DNA of 64,000 bases, taken from the NCBI GenBank assembly GCA_027604705.1, contig JADHYV010000020.1, forward strand, positions 1 through 64,000, read 5' to 3'. Each line of letters starts with the position of its first letter. Position 1 is the stretch's first letter. The stretch comes from Allomyces arbusculus. Taxonomy: Eukaryota; Blastocladiomycota; Blastocladiomycetes; Blastocladiales; Blastocladiaceae. Under the pieces are notes generated by a model. It ran no database searches and was not told where the DNA came from. It saw only the letters and a list, made by a program, of their open reading frames with translations. The translations under genes were made by a program, and so were the position numbers. Positions 11,102 to 22,088 of this stretch are shown piece after piece.

Positions 11102-12784
11102 GGGCCCTGTCACAGCGCGTGAGTGTGTTGAGGTAGGACAAAGACCAGGCTGGCTCGGTGGTGATGGAGCGCGTCGAGCCGTGAGCGTGGACCTTCGCAG
11201 GGAGAACAACAAGCGCCGCCAAAATAGACCGAACACGCACAAATCAGGTCAGTCGCCATGAAAAATCACCACCATCAGCAGGGGCGGTATAATGAGCAGA
11301 TGATAGCGCGTGGAGTACCTGGACGCTGTGTTAAACGAAGCCGTTGTGAACAATGGTTGCGCCGCCGAGCAACTGTCTTCTGACGGGTCCATTGCCGAGC
11401 TGCTGGTCAACTCGGGTTGCAGCTTGCTGTCGGCGGCGTCGTCAACAGCGCGCGGTGCGGGGCGACGACGGCGTGGAGACGGTAGGCGCGAGTCGACGTT
11501 GGTGCCGGCAACGGCAACAGCAGTGCCAGTCACCTTCGGGTCCGGCATGAAAATGGACGAATCGTGATCACGAACAAGGACGGGCAATCCCAAGCGCTTG
11601 GTCCGAGCGGCGCCAGGTGCGGGCAGACTGGCTGGGGCCCGGTGCGGACGAGGACGAGGGGCGCCGTGGTCGTGCCAGTCCATTCCAGCCACGACGTTCA
11701 ACGGCGACGTCGACCGACCGACGAGAGCCGGACGATGGCAGCGATGGCAGCGTCGGCGGGAGAACAACGTGCGCGAGCACGCAGGCAGCGTCGTCTGGGG
11801 CAGAGCCGAGGACGTCGTGGGGCGAGAGAGAAGACGGGCCCGGCGACAAACAGACGGCAAAGGACCGGCCGAGGGGAGATGGGCTGCCGCTTTGGAAAAT
11901 GACGTCGGGTCGGAGCGATTTCACCCCCTGGCGTCGTTTCGTTGGGTTCGAGACGGTTCGAGCGCGCGTTGCTTTGGTTGCTCCGTCACGGCACGGATGC
12001 AGCACTTGCACTGCAAATGCCGCCTCGTGCACCGAAATGCGGCGGGCGGGCCGGGGCGGCGCGCTTCTGCAGCAGCACGGCGCACTGGCGCGCGGTTCGG
12101 ACGGGCTGGCAGCGCCGGAGCAGACCGCGGTAAACGAGACGGTTCGGCGGCGGCAGGCGACGACAGGCAGCGGCAGCTGGCGGAGCGGCTCTTGTGCGAG
12201 CAGCCAGTCGGGTCGACGTCGTGTCGGTGCTGGCGGACAACGGTTTGGTGGTGGTCGGTGTGCTGGGCCGGCCGGACAGCCAGCGGAAGCCGAAGTGGTG
12301 CGACGGCGACATGGCGATCGCAGAGAGCTTGGGCGCGGAAGCGACAGGAGTGGCAGGCGACCACGTCGCTCATGGCAAGTGACGTCAGCGGCGGCCCAAC
12401 CCACGCGGCGCACAGCCAGTTGCCGGGCTCTGCAGGGGCCACGTGCTGCGCGCGCCCCCCACCGATCGAGCTGACCTGGCCGGCCCATCTCCCGCCGCCG
12501 TCTCGACTCGTCTCGCCAGTCGCCGTCGCCGTCGCATCGCCGTGTCGTCGCCCGTCCTGGTGCCGCGACCGCCGCGAGACCGCCGCGAGACCGCCGCGAG
12601 ACCGCTGCGACCGTTGCGACCGCCGCTGCCTCCGCTGCCGTGACGGCGCCAGTACCGGTGCTGCTGGGTCCTGCACGCGTCTGCGCTGGCTCCTTGCGCA
12701 CCCGACCGGCCGACCGCGAACTCCGCCCGACGACCACCGACCCTCGAGCACGACTACGACCCACCGTGCAACACGACCGCCGCC
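11102..12784. other. divergent intergenic region, IRE1 / sorting nexin
   Basis: 1.7 kb between divergent genes. Long open frames on both strands here are Arg/Pro-rich with non-ATG starts and look like GC-driven chance frames. An 11-bp tandem repeat lies near 12569-12605 (listed separately). I see no supported gene. Confidence 0.5.
12569..12605. repeat. 11-bp GC-rich tandem repeat
   Basis: Three near-perfect copies of a unit reading CCGCCGCGAGA, followed by a degenerate copy, about 180 bp upstream of the sorting-nexin start codon. It could be a simple minisatellite or 5' UTR repeat. Confidence 0.7.
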
Positions 12785-15700
12785 ATGGACGCCGTGAAGC
12801 CGCCCGCCGGGCAGGCCGGCCTTTTCGCCACCGTGCCGCGCCTGGCCGCGCGCGCCAAAGCCCTTGCTCCAGCGCTGCCGACTCTGCCACGCCGCCGCCT
12901 CGTGGAAGGCCTCGCCGTGGCCGTCGCCGCGCTCTACCTGTTCCCAGCGCTGCTCGTCCCACTCTCTGTCTTTGCCCTCGGCGCGACGCTCACCGCTGCC
13001 TTCCTCTTGCTCGCGCTCGACCGCGCCCAGGAGCGCGACGCCCACCTGCGCGCGCGCCGCCGCAGCTCCACGTCGCGCCACCGCTCCCAGTCGCGCACCG
13101 GTGCGCGTCGCGCATCTGCCGCGTCACTTGGTGATGCCGACGCTGCTGCCGCGGCCCTGCTTGCCGACAGCGTGCTCGACGATGTGGACGACGAGTACCC
13201 CGTTCCGCCGATCCCGGCGCGGTACGCGACCTCGACCACGCGTATTTCGTTGCAGCCCGGCCGGATTGAGCGGCTCGACCTCGCACTCGACAATGGCGGC
13301 GCTCTGGACCGCGCCGTGGCTACGCTGCGCGACGCCATTGTGCGCGACTTTGTGCTGCCGTGGTACACTGCCGACGTGGCCGCGCCTGGGTCCGAGGCCG
13401 CACGTCGCGTGTTCCCGACCGCCGTGGCGGCTACCATTGATACAGTCGTAATGAAGGCTGCTGGGTCGGTCTCGATGCGCGCGCCCCAGGAACTGCTCGT
13501 CGCGGCCGCGACGCGGTCGGCGACCGACATGGTGGCGCACATGCGCGCGTTCCACGCGTGGTACGACGAGGCCGCCGTGCAATCGGCCGAAAAGGAAACC
13601 GTTGCGCGGGCATCCACGGTCGAGGACGGGTCGACGCGCGCATCCAGCGACCCGCACGCCGCCGCATTCCATGCGGCCGCAACCGCGTCGCAGGCCGGTG
13701 GGTGGACAGACGCGCCGGCTCTCGCGGCCGCGCTCGCGCGGTACACGGCAACGCACCCGACGTCGGCACTTGCTCGTGCGGTTGACACGAAGCGGCAGGC
13801 CGCGGCGATGCGCCGTGTCGCGCGCCGCCTGCTGCGCATGTACTTACCGGCCCAGGACTGCGCCCACCCGCTGTTGTTCCCGATGTACGTCGAGCTCGCG
13901 TGCACGGCGCTGCTCTGGCCGATTGTCAAGAAACTCGCCGCGCCGCGGACGATCAACGCGTTGTTGGTGACGGCACTCGCGCCGGAGATGGTGGCCGTAC
14001 CGCGCACTGTGCCCGTGGTCACTGCCTACCACCAGGATCTGTGTGTGCGCTTGATCCAGACGCGGTCGCACGATGCGGCGATTGCGGCCGTGGCCGACCC
14101 GGCAGCGTTCTTTTTGACTGTCTTGTTCCGCGGATCCGAAAAGAAGGCGCTCGCCAAGCCACCGGGGCCCGAAGGCTCGACGGACGCGTCGCTGATCTTT
14201 GATGCTAGCATCAACTTGTACGTGCTTCTGTAGTTTTTCACTGACTGAGGGGAGTGATCCTGACCGCCACCCGGTTTTACAGCACGCTCCGCAAGCCCAT
14301 TGAGCCGACCGAGCAGGTCATTTTGCAGCTGTGCAAGGCCACGAGCCCGGACGCGTCGTCGTTTGCGCTGGTTGCCGAGACCGAGGTCGGGCTCAAGGAG
14401 CTGCCGCACGTCGGGTGGGTCGCCTTCCACGGGTTTGGTGGGCCGATGGATGGGGTGCCGCCCATGGCCGAGTTGTGGCTCGAGCTGGAACGTGTCGACC
14501 CGGCACCTGCTGTTGCTGCTCCCCCGAAACCCGTCGAGTCGGGTCGTTCGAGCCCGGCTGTGCCCGACATTGCGCCTGCCGCGGCCGACGAGCTGAGCAC
14601 GCTGCCCGAAGAGGACGAAGAGGAAGAGTGCGACGAGCATCAGCACGTCGTGCAGTCGCCCGACATGGTGGTGCGCGAGCTGGTTGTCGACCAAGACGAT
14701 GAAGTCGAGGAAGAAGACGAAGACGACTGGATGCTCGACGAGTCTAACTGGACGCTCGACAAGATTGAGGCGCACCCGGCGCTCTACGCCGATTTCGCGC
14801 AGTACCTCGCGCAGCGGCACCTCGAACACCTTGTGCAATTCCTGTCTGCCGTCCAGTCGTACAAGGCTCTCACCACGCTGCTCGACCCGGCCGACCCGAT
14901 GTCCCGCGCTGCCGTCCAGCAAGAGGCCTACGACCTGCTCGATGCCTACTTCACGGGCCCGCGCGCCGTGCAGCCGCCGCACCAGTGCCGGCACCTCGAG
15001 GAACAAATTGTGCTCGACCCGTCCCCAGCCGTGTTTGATCCGGCCGTCTACCTCGTGCGGCACACGTTGCAGGTGGACCATCTCGCGTCGTTCATGCACC
15101 AGCACATTGAAACCACGCGCGAGATTCCGGCCCTGATCCGTGCGACCGCGGCGCAGGACGCACGGTGGGCGCGTTCGCGTGTCGGCGGCGGTGCCGACCG
15201 TACCCGCCGCGCCCACTCGCTGTCGACGTACGACCGCGCGCGCCCGCGTGGCGCACCGCCATCTAAGATTCAACAGTTGGCGACCAAGCACACGAAACTG
15301 GTCGAGGGCGTGACCGCCTACGACGATGCGTTTGTCGTCTCGTCGATGACCACGTTCCAGACGCAGTACATGGTCGTCGAGGCATTGCTGATGCGCGCGC
15401 TCACGGCGCGCGCCGAGGAGCATGCCAATGCCCCGCCCGAGCGGGATTCAGATGCCGCTTCGGACGATGCCGTCTCGCGGCTGCTCATGCAGAAGACGCA
15501 AATTGAGTGTCAGTTGATGATGCTCGAGCAGATTATGGCGGGCGGCCATGCGCGGCCGGCGTCGGTCGTTTCGACGCACGGCAAGGATGGACATCACGCC
15601 GGCGCGCATCACAAGGATGGCGGCGCGCTTTCGGGGCTCGCGAGCTCGGCGTCGGCGTTGACGGCAAATATGGGCATGGGCATGAAAAAGGCATTCAAGG

Positions 15701-16815
15701 GATTGGGCGAGCGGCGGTCCGGGTTCGGGTCCAAGTTCTTGAAGAAGAAGGGGTCGACCATGTCGCTGCAGAGTGTCACGGGGACGTCGGCGCCCGCGAG
15801 CCCGGCGAGCACTCCGTCGGCGCCAGCCGCGGCGCTCGCGGCGTTGCGGTCGTCGGTCAGCAAGGACAAGGACATGCGCCGCGCCAAGTCAGAACCGCCG
15901 TTGGCACATTTGCCGGCGCCCGCGCATGTGGCGACTGCCGTGCGCAACGAGTCGGCACCGACGCAGGGGAAGCTCGCGCGCGTATCATCGCGGCTTGGGC
16001 GGACTAACTCGGCGGCCAAGAAGGCGACGGCGACCATGGCAGCCAGCTCCGAGGCCAAGGTCACCGCGTCAACGTTACCCACGAAGGTGGCGGCCACGGC
16101 GCCAACTAGCACCGAATCTGTCGTGTCCACTTCTAAGCCCAGCACCCCCGCGGCATCCCCGGTCCCCGCGCCCGCCCCGCTCGCCGACTCGGCGCTCCCT
16201 TCCTCGGCGTCGCTGCAAGTCATGGATGTGGATCTGACCGCGCAGGAAACGACCGACTTGATCGAGGCCGCGTTCGCGGTGTTGAAGCTCGTGTTTGCGC
16301 TCGACGGCACGTTGCGCGCCCGTATTTTCGGGCTTGTCAAGCAAGTCTTGCGGCCGACGCTCGGCACGCATCTCAAGGCGCACGTGGCCTACATTGCCAT
16401 GCGGCTGTCGCAGCCCGAGTTTTACGCGTCTGCTATCAACGACACGGTGCTTGCCACCCTTTGGCCGAACGGCATCTGGCACGGGAAAGGTCATGACGTA
16501 CCGAACGACCCCGCAGCGGATGCGGCTGCTGCGGCACGCGCGCTTGCGCTTGTCGAAGCCGCACTGCCAGACCGGATCGCCCACGTACTCGGCAAGTCGG
16601 CGGCGACTGCGGGCCTGCGCGCGACGTTTGCCATGGTCCAGGTCGACGCTCTCAACCAAGGTTTGCTCGTGCAGTTGCTCGAGTCGCTCGCCGAGGTCCT
16701 GGTGCCGTTTGATTTCGATGCAGATGACGATGTGGATCTCGACGGCGAGGACGCCGCGTCGCTGTCGTCGGCCAGCAGCCGCGACGGCAAGACGCGCCGC
16801 AGCAAGACGGCCTGA
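12785..16815 (+). CDS. membrane-anchored PXA-RGS-nexin-C sorting-nexin-like protein (no PX domain seen)
   Basis: A 1,332-residue protein in two exons, 12785-14217 and 14250-16815. The N terminus has a hydrophobic hairpin ('GLAVAVAALYLFPALLVPL' and the stretch after it) that would anchor it in the ER or another membrane. A PXA domain follows (about residues 150-480), then an acidic linker, an RGS domain (about 637-765; 'DEYNWTLDK'-type region, 'HLVQFLSAVQSYKAL'), a long Ala/Ser/Lys-rich linker and a C-terminal nexin-C domain (about 1146-1320; 'FAVLKLVFALDGTLRARIF'). This is the SNX13/14/25 arrangement, which links organelle contact sites and G-alpha signalling. The phosphoinositide-binding PX domain expected between RGS and nexin-C is not recognisable. 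The only intron proposed is 32 nt (GTACGT..GAG), far shorter than its neighbours; joining there restores phase. Confidence 0.82.
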
Positions 16816-17138
16816 ACCCGGGTCGTGATCGGTTTTTGAACCGTTTTGCACATCTGTTTTGCGTTGTGTTCCTGGGGGGCCCTGGCGTGCTTGAAAAATG
16901 ATAGAAATTACCCCATCCCTCGCAGCCAGTCGCGAGGCTCTCCTCCAGTCGCCAAGGCCCCGTTTTTGGTGATTTTCATTTTACGTTGCTGTTTCCTCCC
17001 TTCTCCACCCCTTTCTTTTTTGTGCCATACGACCTCGAAAAATAGGAGTTGTTCTGTTTCGCTCAATCGAACGGTGTCATGTTTAGGCCAAAATCGCGCT
17101 TCCATTGCTACAATCTGTGTCGCCATCAAATCTCCTCT
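16816..17138. other. convergent intergenic region
   Basis: 323 bp between the nexin and PLAA stop codons. It is pyrimidine-rich and relatively A/T-rich in the middle. No gene is seen. Confidence 0.6.
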
Positions 17139-19811
17139 TCACGGCAGGAGCGCCAACGCGTCCTCAGCGGCATCGCGCGTGCGGCCCTCGATGTCCGTCC
17201 GACCCAACACCGTCCGGATCAACGTCCCCACCTCGAGCGCGTTCACGTACGCCTTGACGGGTGTGCCAACAGCGGCCACGGTCCCGAGCGCGGCGACCGC
17301 GCGGTAGAGCGTTTCCGGGTCAGTCTCGCCCGGCACCATTTCCACGAGCAGTGCGAGCACGTCGAGCACTTCCTCGCTCGACCCGGTCTGGACGAAGTGC
17401 ACGGCAATGCTACACACAACGTAAACGAACAAGGTCAGTCAAACGTCGGTCTCCACACCGCGAGACTGCAAAACTAGAGCAGAACGCACTTGAGGAGCAC
17501 CGTCACGACACTCTGGCGCAAGTTCTTGTTGCTCGTCACGCGGTACTCATTGAGCATGCGCAGCACCGTCGGGAGCGCGGCAATCACCGCCGCGCGGTTG
17601 CCCGGCAACACAAACAAGTTGGCGATCGCGCGGAACCCGACCATGGCATTCGCGTCTGCGCGCGGCTCCCCCACAATCGCGCTCTCCACGGCACTCACGA
17701 CCTTGGCACCGCACCCATCCAGCGTCAGGACCTCGACACGCATCACATCAAGCGCCGGGAACTTTTGCGCGCGCGGCCAGCTCGGGTGCTGCACAATCTC
17801 GGCCGCGACCGCCCACCCGTTACTCGCGACATCGGTCGTGGCGAGTGTCACCCCTGATGCGGCCGCGACCTCGCCAATCTTCTTCCCAACTGCCGCGAGA
17901 TTGATCTGCTTGAACGTGACAAACTCGCGTACCGGGAGGACGGGCGCGCGATTCGGCACGCGACGCGCGGGTGCAGGTGCGGCCGCGGGCGGGGCAGCAG
18001 CGGCAGCGGCCGACGTGTACCCGGACGTCCACGGGTTGAACGCGGACGCGTTCGTAGCAGCAGTCGGTGCAGTAGCAGTCGCGGGTGCAGCGGCGGGCGT
18101 GTACCGGCTCCCACCCGTGAATGGGTCGGCGTAGCTAGCGGTGCCGGCCCCGAGCGTCTCGCCGCGCGTGTTCTGCACGATGAATTGCGCAATCTGGTCA
18201 AGGAACTCTTGCGAGAGCTCGTGTTTCCAGATGAACTGCTGCGCGGCCGTGTACGGGTTGTCTAATCCGGGTGGACAAGTGAGCCGCGTTCCAGAGCACC
18301 ATGACAATTGCCGAATCAAGCATACCCGCGACATTGTACGGCAGCTTGAGCATCGACCCGTTGCCCAGGTCAATATCAAACACGTAGTCGTACTCCTTGC
18401 CGTCGTGCACCTGCTTGCGCCCACTTCCAATCGCATCGACCACGTCCCCAACCTTGACCCATTTCCGCTGCCCCATCGACCACTGGTGCGCCTCGACCGA
18501 CGTCTCGGTCTTCACCATCAAAATCTGGCCCTCCTTGGTCCCAGGCGACTGCAACGCCTCGGGTCCCGGCAACTTTTCCTTGTTCAGGTCGCCAATCTGG
18601 TTCTTCGGAATGGCAAACGAGGCCAGGGCTTGCTCGTAGGTCGTGAGCACGTCGGCGGGCGCGTGCTTGGCTGGGCTGCGCGAATAAAGGTAGACGGACC
18701 CGTCGCTGCAGGCCGCGGCGAGGTCGCCGGCGTCGCTGATGGCCACGGACCAGACGGACGTCGAGGGAACGGCGATCGTTTGCGCGAGTTCGCCATCTAC
18801 CAACGGGAACCGGAATGAGCCGAATTCGGTACTGATCATGGCCGAGACAATAAGACGTACCTTTCCAAACACGTACGGTGCGGTCCTCGCCGCAACTGAT
18901 CCACTCGCCCGTGGTCGGGTTGGCCACGACACGGTAGATAAATGACGTGTGGCCGTGCAATTCCTGGACAGTAGACCCATCGCGCGTCCAGATGCGAATC
19001 GACGCGTCGTTACTGCACGACGCAAACAGGTCGAGCGAGGGAAGGTAGGCGAGCCCGCGCACGACATCATGGTGACCCGGGAGCGTCGCGAGGCACTTGG
19101 CGCCCTCCCAGACCTTGATGGTCTTGTCGGCCGAGGCTGGATCAACCGAAGAGGAAACTGGGTCAGAAGCGCAAATTGACGCGTCGAAACGGGCATGGAC
19201 CACCGTACCGGTCAGGAAATGTGTCGCGTTCACGGCCAAGACAGCCCAGACGGCGTGCTGGTGGCCCTTGAGCGTATAGAGGCACTCGCCATTGACCCAC
19301 ACGCGCGCCGTTCTATCGCCAATCGGTACGCGTCAATTAGCACGACGCTCTTGTTGCACTATCCGCACATCGTGAACAGTCGCTGAACGTACTTGTCCCA
19401 GCTCCCACTGATAATCCCGCCCGGCACGCCTGGAATCGGCTCGAGCGCGCACACGTTCTCCGAATGCCCCACGAGCGTCCAGACGCTCTTCCCCGTCGCG
19501 GCCTCGTGCACATGCACCAACTTATCGGCCCCACCGGACGCGACGAGAACGCGACCATCCTCGAGTTGAACACGCGTCACGGAGTTCACGTAACCCGTGT
19601 GCGGTTCCGCGAGCGCCGTCTCCGAAGGCGTGCCGACAAGACCGTCGGTCGCGGCCAGGTTCCAGATGCGCACGGCCGCGTCGCGAGACACGGTAGCGAG
19701 CGTGTCGGCGGAGAGAAAGGCGACGTCCTTGACATCCTGCGTGTGCGCGAGCAACGTGCCGGCGAGCGCGTAGGGCTGCGGCGCGTCGTCGATCTGCATT
19801 GAGTCGGCCAT
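17139..19811 (-). CDS. PLAA: PLAA / UFD3 / DOA1 ubiquitin-binding WD40 protein
   Basis: Cdc48/p97 cofactor that controls ubiquitin levels, sorting and degradation. 770 residues in six exons: 19393-19811, 19209-19312, 18861-19136, 18326-18796, 17490-18261, 17139-17409; every join keeps phase. The N-terminal WD40 propeller shows repeats such as 'VWTLVGHSENVCALEPIPG', 'CLATLPGHHDVVRGLAYLP' and 'WVNGECLYTLKGHQHAVWAV'. A PFU domain follows ('WSMGQRKWVKVGDVVDAI', 'EYDYVFDIDLGNG'). An Ala/Pro-rich linker leads to the C-terminal PUL domain, which binds Cdc48 (from 'EFVTFKQINLAAVGKKIGEV' to the end). Length and domain order match the family closely. Introns are 64-80 nt. It is divergent from elongin B across about 340 bp. 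Confidence 0.95.
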
Positions 19812-20149
19812 GATGGTGCTGGGAACGCGTGCAGCAGGTGGTCGCAGTCAAATATGGAGTACTTGCGCGCAGTGGCCGTCGTGCTCGTCGAGGGCGGATC
19901 GACGCGCTCGCTTGAGCGTGTCCGGGGTGTGTCGACTTCACGGCGCGAGTCGGACGCGATGACAGGTGATCTTGAGAACGTGACAGTGACGCGGCCAGCA
20001 TCAAGCTGCGCAGTCGCGGCAGAGCAGATCGACAAGGAGCGAGTGGAACGAGGACGACGAGTTCACGGCAATTCAACCTGTGGCAGCACCAACGACTTAC
20101 TGCAATCCAACGACGACGAGAAATCAGCCCAAAAAACCGACCCCACGCC
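19812..20149. other. shared divergent promoter region, PLAA / elongin B
   Basis: 338 bp between two divergent start codons. No TATA-like element or repeat stands out by eye. Confidence 0.5.
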
Positions 20150-20731
20150 ATGGTCTGTCGCAACTCCACCCCACCTCACGACGCGCCGCGGCAATCCATT
20201 GCCTGACCGCCAGCTGCGATAATAGACGCTCTCGACCTTGACATTGCGCGTCAAACGGCACAAGACCACGTATTTTGTGCAATGCAACGCGACCGATACG
20301 GTTCTCGCGCTCAAGCGACGCGTCGCCAAGCTTGTCGGCCGCGACCCGCGCGACGTGCGGCTGCTAGTCCCCAAGGACAAGATGACGACTGTCGTTGACT
20401 ATGCGGCCGTGCACGCCAAAGACAAGCTTGCGGAACTCGAGGACAAGGCTGTGCTCGACCAGCTCGGCGTACCCGACGACGCGGTCGTGTTTGCCGTGTT
20501 CTGGGTCCCGGGAGAGATCAATGCTGCGGAAGGGTGCGATTTTGCAAGCAGTGCGGTGCGTTTGTATGCATCGTGGAGGGCTGACGGCTGCGCGCACTGT
20601 ACAGAAAATGGGAGCCCGTCGACTTGCCCGAACCGGCACCGCTCATCGAGGCCGACGAGGAGTTGTCCGAGGCCGAACATGCTGACGCCGGCGCACCACG
20701 CGGCGCCGACAAGGGCAAGGCGCGCGCCTGA
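20150..20731 (+). CDS. ELOB: elongin B (ubiquitin-like E3 adaptor)
   Basis: Ubiquitin-like partner of elongin C in Cullin-RING ligases and the elongin complex. The core reads 'VKRHKTTYFVQCNATDTVLA' then 'LKRRVAKLVGRDP', 'RLLVPKDKM', 'LEDKAVLDQLGV' and 'AVVFAVF', as in ELOB. Proposed exons: 20150-20152 (ATG only), 20226-20533, 20605-20731; 145 residues. The frame has a stop directly upstream (20223-20225) and no ATG before the conserved block, so an upstream exon is needed. ATG at 20150 in a GCCATGG context followed by a 73-nt GTCTGT..TAG intron is the simplest solution, giving Met-Thr-Leu-Ser. The last intron (20534-20604) joins the 'WEPVDLPEP' tail. Elongin B is absent from the common yeasts, so its presence fits an early-diverging lineage. 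The start is less sure than the identity. Confidence 0.83.
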
Positions 20732-20798
20732 TTTTGTATATTTGCACTATGCCGCTTTATCCTGAAACAAAAAACTTTGATGGCCACCGTGTTAACGT

Positions 20799-21772
20799 TC
20801 ACGCTGGACCGCCACGCTCGTCGTCCGAGTCGGAAATGCCGAGATCCTCGTATACTTGACGCACGGTGATGTTCTGCCGTGTCGCGAGCTGGCCAAAGAG
20901 CAGCTGTGCGAGGTCCTTGAACTCGTTGTAGGTGTGCAGGTTCCTGATGTGTTGCGCCATAGCACGCTCCACGTCCTCTTCGCTGTCGAACGCAATGCGA
21001 TGGATCAGATCCCGATGTGCAAACGAATGAGAGGAAGTGAAACAGACCTCGTCCCTTCTCCGAGCGCAGCGAGCAGTGCGGCGTGCTCCTGCTCGAGGGT
21101 GCGCTGGTGCCCAAGGCGGTCAAGAAGCCGATTTTGGGCCGCTTGCTGGGTGGAGAACGCGTAGTCAGTGTTGATTTGGATGACAAGCACGTTGGATCGC
21201 GACACGAACCAGCTCCTTGACAATGGCGGGCGGCTGTGGTGCGGAGGCCCACTCGTTGATGGTCCTGTCGTTCAAGCCCGACGCGTCAGGAAACGGAGAT
21301 CAAAATCCAGCCCACTCTTTGATCGCCGAACGCACGCGAGCCGCGCCAATCCCGCGCTGGTGGCAACGACGACCGACGCTGTCACGCCGCTGTCGTCTCT
21401 GTCCTCGTCTGCCTCGTCACTGCGCAGGCCCAAATCGATCCACTTGTTCCTTTCCGAGTGCGCAATCGCCGCCTCGACGCCAATTGCTGGGTCGTCGAGG
21501 ATGGCGGCCCATGTCCAGGTGCTGGGCAGGACTGTTGACGCTTGCTGTGCCGTCCACCCGGACAACTCGAGCTGTGCACGAGCGCATCGGCCCAGCTCCT
21601 GGATCGCCGCATCGCGCGGCCCCTTTTCTTCTACGGCCGCATCCACGGCCTCCTCCAAGGCATCGCGCGGCGTGGTCACGGCAGCGCTGAGAATGGCGTG
21701 CTGCAGCACCGTCAGCGGTGGCAGGCGGAGCGGGGGAGGGGGCGCGGCAGGTGGCGAGGTGCCGGTGGACAT
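20799..21772 (-). CDS. SWI5: SWI5/SAE3-like recombination factor with long N-terminal extension
   Basis: 257 residues in four exons: 21336-21772, 21210-21264, 21048-21145, 20799-20982. The C-terminal ~75 residues resemble Swi5/Sae3, the coiled-coil partner of Sfr1/Mei5 that helps Rad51/Dmc1 load on DNA: 'QHIRNLHTYNEFKDLAQLLF' then 'GQLATRQNITVRQVYEDLGI', compared with the family pattern LHEYNEIKD..Q.L.G.IA....K.VYE.F.L. A heptad-like helix ('LLDRLGHQRTLEQEHAALLA') precedes it, as expected. The first ~165 residues match nothing I recognise and make the protein about twice the usual length. They may be a genuine extension, or exon 1 may belong to a separate gene; the phases join well in the single-gene model. 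Its stop lies 67 bp from the elongin B stop. Confidence 0.62.
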
Positions 21773-22088
21773 GGTGGTGGTGCGATTGGTCGTGTTGGGG
21801 AGTCAGTCGTGATCGTTTGCAGGCGACGATCTCCATCTGCTCACGGGCCATGGCCGGGCGTTGCGGGAGGCTGGCAGATGGAGCCAGCGCGGCCAGTGAG
21901 TCATCGCACTGCGGTGGATGCTGTCATGCGCACACGATGGTGGTGACAGGCGTGGGGCTGGGCAACGCGGGAAAGCGTCGCTGCTTGCCGTCACCCTGCC
22001 GGCCAGGCTCCCGTTCGTTCCGCTTCGCTCTCTGCAGCACCAAGTCCTCCACCGCGACGGTCAGCCAGCAGCAGCAGCAGCAGCCACC
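21773..22088. other. shared divergent promoter region, SWI5-like / TECR
   Basis: 316 bp between divergent start codons. A short CAG run (22065-22082) sits just before the TECR ATG. No other element is recognised. Confidence 0.5.

Noticed and set aside
11310-11567. 85-residue plus-strand frame upstream of IRE1
   Set aside because: Begins with GTG rather than ATG, and no homology or splice partner was seen.
11568-12962. 464-residue open frame on minus, overlapping the IRE1/nexin gap and the nexin 5' exon
   Set aside because: Arg/Ala/Pro-rich composition, no family motif, overlaps a well-supported gene; typical chance frame in GC-rich DNA.
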